A stretch of 64,000 nucleotides of DNA from Paragonimus westermani. Its lineage: Eukaryota > Platyhelminthes > Trematoda > Plagiorchiida > Troglotrematidae. Positions 26,611 through 37,481 of the stretch are shown here, piece by piece; the stretch's first letter is position 1; each line of letters begins with the position of its first letter. A program made the position numbers and the translations under genes. The notes beneath the pieces are model-generated. The model ran no database searches, was not told where the DNA came from, and saw only the letters and a list, made by a program, of their open reading frames with translations. Location of the stretch: contig QNGE01000837.1 of NCBI GenBank assembly GCA_008508345.1, positions 154,577 to 218,576 of the forward strand. Direction: 5' to 3'.

Positions 26611-27482
26611 TTAATTTCCGCCATGAGCTGTTAAACAGTTTGCATAATAAACTGACGTTTACTCTTGAATTCGAACAAAATGGGAGGATATCATTTCTTG
26701 ACGTTCTTTTGGAAAGGCGCGAGGATGGGTCACTTTCCATGGGTGTCTACCACAAATCCACGTGAACAGGGCAATATCTGCACTTTAAGAGTTTCACACC
26801 TATTGCTCAAAAACGTGGCCTCGTTAGGACTTTGTTTCACAGAGTTCGACGTATTGCGATGGATGATGAGCTAGAAAGTGAACTGACGTTACTGCACGAG
26901 ACTCTTATAGAAAATGGTTATCCCCAAAGGTTTATTGAGAAGTACTCCACTCCACAAACAACGCGGGTTACACCCATTACTGTTCCTCGCAAGCCTGTCT
27001 ATCTAAATCTTCCTTTTAAAGGTGATAATGTCTCAGCCCTGATCAAACGCCGTTTAGATGCAGCACTCAAGCGCACATACAACGCAGCCCGACTGGTCTA
27101 CGTGGATGAAACCACCCGTGTTCCAACTACACCTAGAAAAGACGTGGTGCCCCTTTTCGCCCAATCCAATATTGTATACACGTTTGATTGTGTCTGTGGA
27201 AGCAGATACGTCGGCAGAACCAGGAGGCACCTCGGCACACGTATCAACGAACACATACCTAAATGGCTTTTGAATTCGGGGGTCGGTTGCGCCGTCAGTG
27301 CCATTACAAAACACCTTCTACAGACCGGCCACTCAGTGGACCCTAGAACGGCTTTCAGAGTGTTCTTTAGACCCAAGCTAAAGCAGGCTCTCAATATTGC
27401 GGGAGCCGTTGCAACACATCGACTGAATCCCACTTTATGCGCTCAGAAACAGTTGGTGACTAACCTTCCACTTTGTTGGTAA
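26611..27482 (+). pseudogene. Penelope-like element: reverse transcriptase end and GIY-YIG endonuclease
   Basis: One plus-strand frame gives the C-terminal part of a Penelope-like retroelement polyprotein. First comes the end of the reverse transcriptase (NFRHELLNSLHNKLTFTLEF, ISFLDVLLERREDGSLSMGV, KRGLVRTLFHRVRRIAM, ENGYPQRFI). After a linker follows a GIY-YIG endonuclease at about 27172-27260 (IVYTFDCVCGSRYVGRTRRH, then RINEHIPKW), with the cysteine pair usual in this family. The element is 5'-truncated near 26600 and has one in-frame stop, TGA at 26763-26765, in place of tryptophan. The 216-codon stretch after it is intact to the natural stop at 27482. It sits antisense in the last intron of the large minus-strand gene. 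Confidence 0.85.
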
Positions 27483-27800
27483 TAATGCAACTGGTACTTT
27501 GTACAGTATTTCAGCTCTTGTTTTTGTTTTTCTTTTCTGTAGATTTTTTCTAACCATATCTGACATTTACCACTCAATATGTATGTATCTTTTACCACCC
27601 ATTTATTGCATCAAAACTATCAATCAGTTGCATTTTACTGCTTCCGCTTTGGTCACCTGACTGACTGTTTCAAATATTGCTAGGTTGATTTCGCCTAGCT
27701 GCTTGCCCCTTAACTATATAAGGTGTATGTTGATTTCGCAAAAGTAACCGATGAGATTCGAACGAAATGCCATTGCGCAAGACATCTTACATGCTACTAT
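27483..27800 (+). mobile_element. Probable 3' non-coding end of the Penelope-like element
   Basis: This is sequence after the polyprotein stop. No second copy in the window allows the boundary to be set. It is included because Penelope-like elements carry an untranslated 3' segment, often with a hammerhead ribozyme, and a matching motif is seen at 27741-27787. Confidence 0.4.
27741..27787 (+). ncRNA. Possible degenerate hammerhead ribozyme motif
   Basis: CCGATGA (27748-27754) followed by a short stem II segment and GAAA (27764-27767) resembles the hammerhead core CUGAUGA...GAAA with one change (U4 to C). A three-base stem III can form (TGC with GCG around loop CATT). The expected uridine-cytidine at the cleavage site reads CA, and stem I pairing is poor. 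If real it is a dead copy. The position, about 270 bases after the Penelope stop codon, is where such ribozymes are known in these elements. Confidence 0.3.
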
Positions 27801-30800
27801 TGGCTTCTTCCAAATTTATCGATGGGAACCATTGTTTCAAACGTTTTCCTAAACTCTTCAGCGTGGATTCGTATATGCATTAGAACTCTCTTGTTGCTGT
27901 AGTTTGTGCAGTTTCTGTGAGTCCAATGATTAACTCTGAGCGACTTCTCCCACGATCAACGCTTTCGATGTCATGATTAGGACAGTTGAGACCTCATTAA
28001 TTGAATGACTGCATTTCTTATGATTACCAGGTAAAATTTAAAAGAACTACTATTTACTGGGAGCTTCAGTTCCTAATATGTGAGTTGACAGTCTGGTTGT
28101 CAACATGCGATAAGCTTAAAGAGAGACTAACTCAATCGTCGAGTGTAGGTCTGAGACTTCCAGTACCAAAGGCTACTTAGTTCAATCGAGTTATTGGGCC
28201 TGTCGTTGGCTATCGTTCGGCAGTTAGTCCATGAGGATATTTCCACGTCCCTAGGCTGTGATTAAGTATTCCTTGAAAGGTTGTTCGGAATGATGAAGGC
28301 GGCGTTTAATTAATCGAGTTTCATAGATTCACTTAAGATTTTAGGGGTTAAACTAGAAAATACAACGAGGAGTTTTCGTTTTTGTACGATGTAATTAAGT
28401 TGCGCAAATGTCAACTCCCTTTGCCCATCATACAAGTGGACTGCCCGAAAAAAATAACTTTTGGTATATCGGGATCATTGTGAAAGTGAGAATACACAGG
28501 AAAAGTATACGTTTAACAAAACATAGTAATGTTATACATAGACGTTTTGAGTAAGAACTGAGCCATCGATTTTATGTGGATCGTGGAGAAAGTTAGCCGT
28601 AAGCTTCTTATAGTCAAGGTTTTCTGGATATAACATAGAATGTTTAAAAAACATTTTGAACTATTTGGAAGCTAGCACGTACTTGATAAGATTGACCCCT
28701 TTTGTACTTCAATATGTGCCCATCTTTCCATAAATCCTAATCGAGCCGGAATGGAGTCATTCAGTTCCAGTAAATGTTTGGGGACACTTGAAAAATGCGA
28801 AGACCAAAATTCTTGGTATGTCGTAGTTTTGTGTACATTTTCATTAAGCGTTCGGGCGTTTAGTTCGCGCTTTTCCGATTCGAGTTGCTCACAAGAAGGC
28901 TTTTGAAAAAGTTAAATTAGGCAGACAGTGAGAGCAAATATTAGTTGACAGGTTTTCAACAACGTTTTTGGTGCTTTTTACAATTTTCGTGTTTACTGAT
29001 TTCTACCGATTTTTCTATTGTAACAATTGATCAAACGAAGGTCTAGTAAGGTTCAGTCATGATGAATAGCAAATCTGAGACCGACAAAAACAAAACATTC
29101 TGTGGTAAAATGATGGGGAACACTGAATATTGCGAGCACTTCATGTGATATATGTTTTCAGTTGCCGCAACACATGAGATCCGATGGCACTATTTCACTG
29201 CAGGAACCAGGATTACTTATCTGTGGATATTAAAGCATCCTGCTATGTTAACTTGAGAGTTGAGTTGAGTTGTGTGCACATCACCAATTGCTTATGAACA
29301 ACGAAACCAAAATACAAGACGGACAAAGTTCATAGAACGGTATCGATGCGAAACTGATATGGTTTCAAAGATTGACACGAACAAACAGAGAAATGTGTGC
29401 TGTTTTGCTGGTACGAATATCACTGACCTGTAGACAATCGGTAACGTCTGAACATAACCGGAATGTGCACTTGAAGAACAGTGATGCTAAGTAGCCTAAA
29501 CGAAATGCGGCGAACAAATTGCTTTGAATATGGTCACTTGGGAAGAGACCGTTCGTGAAGTGCGTGAAAACCCGCGGGTTCTTCACACTGCATCTGCAAA
29601 AAGTTAACAAGATAGAGGCCAAAAATATACCACACATTCAGTGAAAACAGCCAAATAATAATTGCAAACTTTGATCTGTCTAAAGTAGGTTGTCTACTGA
29701 ACTATTGGACGTTAGGTTAAAACTGCAGACTTGACCGAGCCCCAACTAGTTGTGTAAAAGACTTGCGCTTGTATTCCTCTATAAGCTATAGTTGTCCTGA
29801 TGTGGATCTAAACCAATGTTCACGGTTACCACCAGATGAATGCCACTGATAATCACGGAATTAGTTAAATATATACAGGGGTAGAGACTCATAACCTATT
29901 AAGGAACAGCCTCAGTTATCACATTAAAAAACTATTGAATCGAGCTACAAAATTCCACTAATAAACGAGCCTTGCTGTTCTATATTTACGATTACTGGTT
30001 AATGGAGGAAAACTGTGGTACGCTCACAAAGATTTCAATTACTTTGAAGATTCAGTGAGTTACGTTTATCTGCAGATCACAACGGAAAACTACGTTCATT
30101 ATTATTTTCAAGCGGGATGCGCAGTAAACCTTCGTCAGATGTTTGGTCAATGCAGCGTATGTAACGTTGCAACCATTTGGCAATTGTTCACCTATTAGTT
30201 TGCGCACGTCGACTGAAAATCTGAGGTTGACGTCAGGGATAGCGCACATCGAAAAACAATAGGAAATCGTCCGTAAGACAAAAGTTGTAACGATCTTCTA
30301 TGTTTCGCTTTGTAGCTAGCCCTTATCAATTATAATAAATCACCAGATTCACAAGTGTATATCTTTTAGCAGATGAATCTTCTAACGAAGCAGTCAAGAC
30401 GAATCTCACAATGTCGAACGATCGCCCCATGTTCGCGTGAATTTATCTGTAATATTTCATTATTCTAATGAAATAGCAGACGTGCAGATGAGCGCCCGTA
30501 TGCTATCTGAACTGTAATATGGTTTGTTTCAACTTCTCGACCGTACTGTATCACCAGGTCTTCTGAATCCCTTTACGTCTTGTCGCCCATATATTTCGTA
30601 ACCTATTGCTGTCAAGTTCTGACTCGTTTATCAAATATGCAGTGTTGCCCCGTTCATTCTTATTTCTGATTTTGAGCCAAACAACTGAGCGCATACTTTA
30701 AAAAAGTTCCACAAAACAAGTGGTGATTTCCGCTGCTGGATATGTGGCCTACAAGAAAAACGGCAAGTTCAGTGGAAGAAATGATACATATCTTGCGGCA

Positions 30801-30929
30801 GCAAAAAGCGTAATTTGGTGCGACTCAACTGAAACCGAGTGGAATTTTGATGCCCACTATATCCATTGTATTAGGAATTCCAAAATTAAGACCGGCTTCC
30901 ACGGCTGACACCATAAAAAACAGTGTCGT

Positions 30930-31475
30930 TGAATTTGTTTGTGGTACCGACTTCGAAATGACTTTTGAATTCTGGTTCAGATGACACGAAGACGTCTTCC
31001 GAGTGAAGTTGATTGCGGAAAAGATGTGACCATTTCTTTAGAAAGAATATTTCAGGTATGCTTAATTCATCTAATCAGAGATAGCTCGTGAGCTCACCTT
31101 TGATAAAACACTGGAGACGCTTGTTCAACACCAAGTACCAAGGCATCAAGCTCGTGGAAAGTGACCACACTGACCTTGTCACTTACACAGATGTGAAAGT
31201 TCACACTGCGGGCAGTGATGGAGGATCAGTTGAAGTGCTGATGTTTGTTTGCGTTCTACAACCGGTCTAAGGTGCTATTACTTTGACCGAAGTTCCAACA
31301 AAGTTGAACAAGATTCTAACATGAGGTTGCTGGCTGTGACAGTTGAGTGTCAACGCTCGATTGGTTTGAAACATGACACGGCCGTGATCGAACAGTTCGG
31401 TTTACTTGCAGTCCATTCAGTTTCTCAGTGTCTGTGCAACCGAGGAACCAAGAAGCATGGTGCAAGTTCCTTATA
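30930..31475 (+). pseudogene. gag fragment of the Ty3/gypsy remnant
   Basis: Recognisable pieces in shifting frames are FVCGTDFEMTFEFWFR followed after a stop by HEDVFRVKL (the FEsWFRRyEDvF block), then a TFDKTLETLVQ block near 31100, KLVESDHTDLVTYT, and finally KVEQDSNMRLLAVTVECQRS and GLKHDTAV near 31300-31390. These match gag proteins of flatworm gypsy-like elements as I know them. At least three frameshifts and several stops are present. Confidence 0.65.
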
Positions 31476-31683
31476 AAAATCCCTGACATCATGCTGACAC
31501 ATATGTTGAGTGTCGTTTTCTGCGGCTCTGTCCATTAAAATATCACGAGTGTAAAATTCCGGGAGCAAACAAACACGATGCCGTTCTACCAAATTTTGCC
31601 GTCACTTTCAAAGGGCTATCGAGAGAATTTTTAGGAACAAGGGATAAAGCTGAAATCCGCTCTGGCCACCTTTAGATCTAGCG

Positions 31684-31881
31684 CGCCGCAAGCACTTGTC
31701 GGTGAAAATTGGCCGCAGCCCGGTACGCCTACAGCCTGACACTGCTTTTGATATCACACTGACTTCGTGATAAACGTGGAAGTACATTGGCCATCAAGCG
31801 TATAATGAAACAGAACACCCGGTTCAGAAAGCATCTGAAAGAAAACTGGCAACTACTGGTAAAGTAAACTGTGATATTTAG
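31684..31881 (+). pseudogene. Retroviral-type aspartic protease fragment of the gypsy remnant
   Basis: One frame reads RRKHLSVKIGRSPVRLQPDT, AFDITLTS, two stop codons, then TWKYIGHQAYNETEHPVQKA and KLATTGKVNCDI. The DTA triplet within LQPDTAFDI is the active-site position of retropepsins (DTG/DSG/DTA), so the catalytic aspartate is still present although the domain is interrupted. It normally cleaves the Gag-Pol polyprotein. Confidence 0.65.
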
Positions 31882-32059
31882 AGTGATGATGTCCGGCATA
31901 TGAAACGGTCCATCTTACCGATCAATTGAAATTGAATACTCTGGGTCCGGACTAGACTGTACGCCAGAAATTTTTGGGTGTACCACTCAGCCAGTTGTAG
32001 GGAAAATATAGGGTACTAGCTTCGCTAACAGGTAAGAAAACGGATTACATTCGCTAGAA

Positions 32060-32815
32060 CCTGACAGAGAGTTTGCGAACCAAATTCGGCGAAGTTTTCC
32101 AGGAAGAGCTTGGTTAGTGTTCTGAGGCAAATGCAGTATTGAGCCTACGTCCAGTTGTCGAAACTATTTGCAGATCAAACCCACTTGCGCCATACAGTGT
32201 TTCACCAATTGTGGTCAAGCGAATAAACAGACAAAACGTTCCGGGTCAACTAGCCAGTCGGTTTCTTTGCTTGAGCAGCCCTCGTTGTTGTTAAGAAGGC
32301 AAACGGCTGCATATAATCGGTGTGAACGTCTTAACGGGCTCAAGTATCGCACCACAATAACGTTACTACCCTCTTCCAGTTCGTGGGGACTAGTTCGCAA
32401 AACTTACTAAAGCCAGATGAATTACTAAAGCCTATCTAGCCAAAGCTGATCTGTATATTGAATTTCGAAGAATTGCTGAAGATAGACAGTCATCATGGTT
32501 TCTTCCAGCATCGACTCCATTTTCGGTGTGAGGTCATCACTTGCATTCTAGCAAATCATGGACACGATGCTGACTGAAATCTCGGGGGTGGCAGCATATA
32601 TCAACATTATTGTGGTCAATATCAATCACAATGATTTGTACGAGAAAGTTGACCGTGTCCATTGCCGAACTCCTAGAATTTGGGTTTTATATTCTTGCAA
32701 AAGATGTCATCAGTTCATGCACTTCATCAGGTACCTTGGACTTGCGATCGAACAGCATGGCCTCCGCTTTCATCTAACCAATGTCGACCTGATCGATCAA
32801 ACGACATCCAACTGA
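32060..32815 (+). pseudogene. Reverse transcriptase fragment of the gypsy remnant
   Basis: Starts near SLRTKFGEVFQEELG, passes a decayed proline-rich entry and finger region (a YPLP-type block near 32360), then TPFSVRSS, QIMDTMLTEISGVAAYI and INHNDLYEKVDRVHCR, with SCKRCHQFMHFIRYLGLAIE further on. The YxDD catalytic box, normally just after AAY, reads YINIIVV, so both catalytic aspartates are lost. The block QIMDTML plus RYLGLAIEQHG identifies the Ty3/gypsy type. Stops and frame changes occur upstream of 32558; the 32558-32815 part is continuous. Confidence 0.75.
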
Positions 32816-33010
32816 TGCACCAGCTTGGCGTTCATCGATATAGCTGATGAAACAATACATTATCTTCTTACTGGTGGTGCACCGTAGCCGACCACCACGA
32901 AAGTAACTCTTGAGAAGAATGTAGTGCGGAACTGGTTTATTGAACGCTCAAATGTCCTTGGGCGTGTTAAGACTGTACTCGCCTTAGACCTGTTTCTGAC
33001 ATATTTGTGT

Positions 33011-35696
33011 CGGTCTTGGGAGCTTTAAGTTAAAGTACCGAAATTATCTCCTTGTATAGGAACTACGACATTCGATTTGTTGCTCCAGAGCTAAGCACTA
33101 CATTAACAGGCGTTAAATCTCAGCCAGAGATAAAAGATAATTCTTAACAACTTCCTCAGTGGCGCTCGCTTCTATAGATAATACAACTGAGTTTTAGATT
33201 TCAGCCGGTAATAATTAACATGGCTGAATCTCACCATACTGTCTTAACAGTGAACAACGTTGGGTGCGATATATAGTGAAATGTCGTTCACGATTTCGTG
33301 AACATTACAAAACGCCAACCTAACCGTACAGTTAAATAATGAAGGAACGAATTATTACGTAAGAAAATGCTAGCAGACTTTCCTTGGGAAGTAAAATTTG
33401 TGGATGTGGAACGAAAGAAAGCAAATATCATTAGTTCACTTACCCTTTGTAGACAAACAAAGTCAACTCCTCCGGATTCTTCGAACTTAGACTAATCGAC
33501 CGGTTGCTATAATAACAATGTTCCACGCTGATTACTTTGTAAAATCCTGTATTGAAACAAAATTCAGTGGGTTATTTTTTTAAAAGATATACTGAATTTT
33601 AGTTGATTCGAACGGGTAATTCCTGTCATAACAAAGTTTAATTCGAATTGATTATTTCTTCTATCAATACAATGATCTAGCAGCATATCTAGCAGCTCGT
33701 CATAAACGTTACAAAAAGAAATATAAGTATATTTCTCATGGTTGATGCTCAGTAAATTTTAATTAGTTTCACTGATATGGCAGCATCTGGAATGCGGGGC
33801 ATTTTTTCTGGTCAGTAGGAAATTAGTTAACTTGAATGTGTATTAGGACTGCAGTGCGGTTGCGGTGGATGAGCGCCTTAGATGTTTGTCATTTAAAAAA
33901 TTCGGAGAACAAAGCTTGAATTGTTGCTATCCATCAGTTTTATGAGATTTTTGTCACAAAGACTGAGAAGTATAATTATAACGTTAACAAATCTACTGTA
34001 ATCGTAATAATCTGTTATTAAATTTTAATTATAAACATCGGTTTTTCTGTGCGATTTTATGAAAATTGATGCATTTGACTTTGATTGGCCAGTTAGAATG
34101 TCTCGTGGCATGCAGATCAAAAGCGAATTTTGAAGCAAAGAAGCATAAGCATTTATGGAAGCTCATCATTACCGAACCGTAAGTTAGACAAGTTTCAGTG
34201 TATTTGAGCTTCAGCCCTCTGAATTATAAATTTACTTGCATGTGAATTTGAACGAATTAAAATGCAATCTGAGTGATCTGTAAAAATTGGCGTCTATTTT
34301 CTTCGTCAAACCACTCATATCGAAACGTTTTAAAAACTATCGATTGTGATAGTTCTCATCAATCTCTGAGTCCAGTTGTTTTAACGCATTTTCAATTCAC
34401 CGTTTTTCGAGAACCTTGCGCAGCTCTGCATTTTTTAATCGCTTAATTAAGCAGTCACTTGCTTCACAACTGAGACTATGTAATAACTAATTTTTCCATT
34501 TCCCTTGGTATCCAGAAAAGTCCATTTGTACCTGCTGTTTCAGCCTTTTCAGAATTGTTCTACACGTCAGACTGCCTTAGGTGATGTTCAACCTAAATCT
34601 GTTGCGAGACTTTTTAGCAATTCCCAGGTTTCATTCGAAGTCGAAAATCAGATGCAGACAAAGTACGATCCAAGTTGAAAAGTTGGTAATCAACGTTTTG
34701 ATAATGCTGCACTGAGGGTGGAAAAACCCGAATGAAGGATATTGACCTAAAGGTTTCTGGAAAAGATGAGGGTCACAGTTGTGTTTATTTAGAACAAAGA
34801 ATTTTTTATGGATTCCAGATATCAAAACCTCGCTTTGTACGACGGAAACCAGCAGCTACTGTCATTCCACTTGTTATTTAACAAATGAGGTAGGTGAACG
34901 CTCAAACTTTCCGCGTTCTAATTTTGAGTTTGATTAGTCTCTTGATATGTCCGAGAAGAATAAAATATCTGTGGTTATGTATGAACGTTGTACACTTCGG
35001 GCGTTAAATCTATGCACAGAACAAACCAAAAGTTGGGCGTAGAAAATATGTTTCCCATTACATATTGAGATTTGAGGCACGCAATGTTAGCTGATGTCAA
35101 AACCACTCAGAATTGTAGAATGATCATCTCATTTCAAGTACTACACGCTTCTTGGTGTGCGGATATTCATTTAAGGGATGTGACTACCTAAACATTTATA
35201 GTGTCTTGTAAAGCTTTTTTTCAGCCCACTGCACAAAGTGGCTTTTGAAATTATTTCAGCACAGTATCTCAAGCAGTGCAGTGCCTGCGATATTTAGCTA
35301 TTGCTTTTTCTGAATTTCACTGCTGTATGACTCCTGTTACTTTTTACCTTCGACTAAAGCAAAATATTGATTATGTGGGGAAAATGTCATGGCGCATTTG
35401 ACAGGGAGATTATAGAACAAATGACACATTGTCCTCATTTAAGATAAAGTAAAAATATTATTTTTAAAAGCGGTACACTACATCATGCACACCCGAGTAA
35501 ATATACCAGAGTTGTCCAGCGGTAATTGTGAATGCGCAGTAACGTATAGAACTTCACTAAAAGTTTGATATCATCTGCATAATCACAGGTTAGCAGCAAA
35601 CCAATATGTATGCTAACGATGGACTAATAAGGTGCGAGCAATAACTATCTTTCCGTGGGGAAAAGTACACACATGTTTCTTATCAAAAAGTTTTAC
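33011..35696. other. AT-rich intron sequence, nothing recognised
   Basis: This is part of the last intron of the large minus-strand gene between the gypsy remnant and exon 11. No coding, repeat or RNA signal was seen on either strand. Confidence 0.4.
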
Positions 35697-35857
35697 CTGT
35701 GTCATCTACAAGTAAAGCATCCAGCCGAATCCTTGCATCTTCAGCAGTGGTATAAATTTCTTTGTTCACCTCGTTAATTACACGAAGATCCACTAGTTTT
35801 CGCCCAGTCGAAAGTCTTTTTAACGGAAGATGGTCTTGCCCCACACTGATTTCCAAC
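35697..35857 (-). CDS. Exon 11: juxtamembrane helical exon
   Basis: This is 161 nt, phase 2 in and phase 1 out. The acceptor is TTAATCATCTGTAG and the donor ACAG|GTAAAA. It reads LEISVGQDHLPLKRLSTGRK, VINEVNKEIYTTAEDARIRL, then DALLVDD. It has no cysteines and a charged, helical look. The phase-1 end fits the strong phase-1 acceptor of exon 12, giving a smooth join (DDT-ASPDRPTVP). No domain is recognised. The pyrimidine-rich intron before it is only about 155 nt, or shorter if exon 10 is longer. Confidence 0.5.
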
Positions 35858-36012
35858 CTACAGATGATTAATAAAAAGGCAACAATAAGAGATTTATAAG
35901 CTTTGTTCTATTGAGCGAAGCTGTTCAATATTACCAAGCAAAATGTCCAAAGTAACCTCTGGAATACCGTTGATGAACAGTCCATTGTGATCAATTCTAC
36001 AATACTCAGAAC

Positions 36013-36111
36013 TGGTTGCCACCACTTCGCCTTGTTAGAAGTGCATAAGCGTCTTCAGCGAAAACATATTTCAGGTTTTGGTGAGTCAAAAAGGGGAAAT
36101 ATCGTTTAGCG
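36013..36111 (-). CDS. Exon 10 (uncertain): short exon with competing frames
   Basis: A very strong acceptor (TGTTTGTTTTTTCAG) starts a phase-2 frame reading AKRYFPFLTHQNLKYVFAED then AYALLTRRS. The frame meets TGA soon after 36013, so I end the exon at a weak donor (CA|GTTCTG, phase 2). However, the next 75 bases are open and protein-like in another frame (EYCRIDHNGLFINGIPEVTL), down to a donor-like GTAATA at 35934-35929. A single frameshift, natural or from the assembly, would join the two. Both versions leave phase 2, compatible with exon 11. Treat the 3' border as unresolved. Confidence 0.3.
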
Positions 36112-37377
36112 CTGAAAAAACAAACACAGATGTTGTGGTGAACTTACAAAGGCAGTATGGAGTGAAAGTTTGGTCATTTAATGACAGTAGATATTTCAGT
36201 GTACACACAGAACGAACTTGCCAAATACTATCTAATTCGATTACTGCTGAACAGTAGAGGATTTTGGTTCTACATAAATTGAACCTAACTCAAACGTGAC
36301 CTCAGATTTGGCATCCCCACAGACATTTCTGTCAGCCGATTTCAAACAGGGACATTTCACTAGATTTCATTCTTTGTTAGAGCTCGCCAGTAACGCCTAC
36401 CATCGCGGTAAGCACGACTGAAGCATAATGTGTCAACACTGAGCCACATGTTTTTGTGATTAATACTCGAAATACTCAGCAATACTCATGAAAGCGTGCT
36501 CAGGGTTCTAGTTTCGGCTGCGGCAAAGATATAGTCCATCTAGTTTATTTGGCTCACTATCTAAGTTACTTTAGCTAACTCACAGTTTAACGTTTGGAGG
36601 CGATATATCGGTAATCAGTGTGTCATCCGGCATCGTGAGGATATTGATAACGCAAGTAAGAAGATTCGCGTAATTCGGAACTCAGTCAGATAGTTAGGCC
36701 CCATTAGGTCAATACTGAATGGTACATATATGACGTCTGAAAAAGGACCGAATGTCAATCTGAACACTCTGTCAAACATCTTACCACACACTGAAGATCT
36801 TCTAACATTTAACAGCGACGAACGAGTAAGAGGAAATTTTCCTGCATCCGGCCTCTAGATGAACAAATGATTATGCAGCCGCAGTAATTTGCAATTGAGG
36901 CCTGAGTGTTTTGAAAGATATACCTAACCCTCAGATCAGCGTTAACGAACTGGACATAATGGAAACTTAGCTCCATCTGAGCACGCTCAGTGTTCAATTA
37001 GATCTCTTCAAAACTCATTTAGGGATTGTTAGATTTTCATATATGTCCCTGTTTTTCCGTGAATTACCGAAAGTTTTTTCGCATTTTTGTTGATAAATTA
37101 TATAAGCAAGCTTCACGGACGTGTCCAAATCTTTGACGCCGGCTAGCAACATATCACTGATCTCTGCATTCAGTTTTTATTTATATATATGATCGCTGAT
37201 TCACAAATTGTCTACCGACTTTACGTCCCTTATTAGCATGAATCGCGAAAAGCATTAGCTCGTGATCCCTAACACTGTTGTACGAACATCTATGTGGCAG
37301 TTATTTAAAAGAAACGCAAATATTTTGTTTGTTGGAAAAACACTTGCCTTGAATCATGTGACGATACCTGTTCAAAC

Positions 37378-37481
37378 CTGGATGCGACACATTTCAGCGG
37401 AATTTGTATATCTCTGTTTGGCGTGTGAAGGGAACGATTCACAGACACTTCTAAAAGCGCCTCGTACTGAACGGCTGCCCT
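37378..37481 (-). CDS. Exon 9: short juxtamembrane exon
   Basis: A strong acceptor (TGTTATTTACCCACAG) opens a phase-0 frame reading VQYEALLEVSVNRSLHTPNR then DIQIPLKCVAS. Two donors are possible. AG|GTTTGA, used here, leaves phase 2 and fits exon 10. CAG|GTATCG, ten bases later and ending the exon at 37368, leaves phase 0. The beta-strand-like text ending in IPLKC recalls the end of a ZP-N domain, but the rest of a ZP domain cannot be found, so this is only a hint. NRS is a possible N-glycosylation site. Confidence 0.4.

Larger units (their letters stand above)
30930..33010 (+). mobile_element. Ty3/gypsy LTR retrotransposon remnant (gag-pol), heavily decayed
   Basis: Plus-strand blocks occur in the order expected for a Ty3/gypsy element: gag (30930-31475), a possible zinc-knuckle region, aspartic protease (31684-31881), reverse transcriptase (32060-32815) and the beginning of RNase H (near 32900-33010, DLFLTYL-type text). 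Stops and frameshifts interrupt every domain. No LTRs or integrase were found, so this is a fragment. It lies antisense in the last intron of the large gene, 5.5 kb from the previous exon boundary recognised at 35697 less the intervening AT-rich DNA. Family membership rests on motif order; the exact clade was not determined. Confidence 0.8.
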
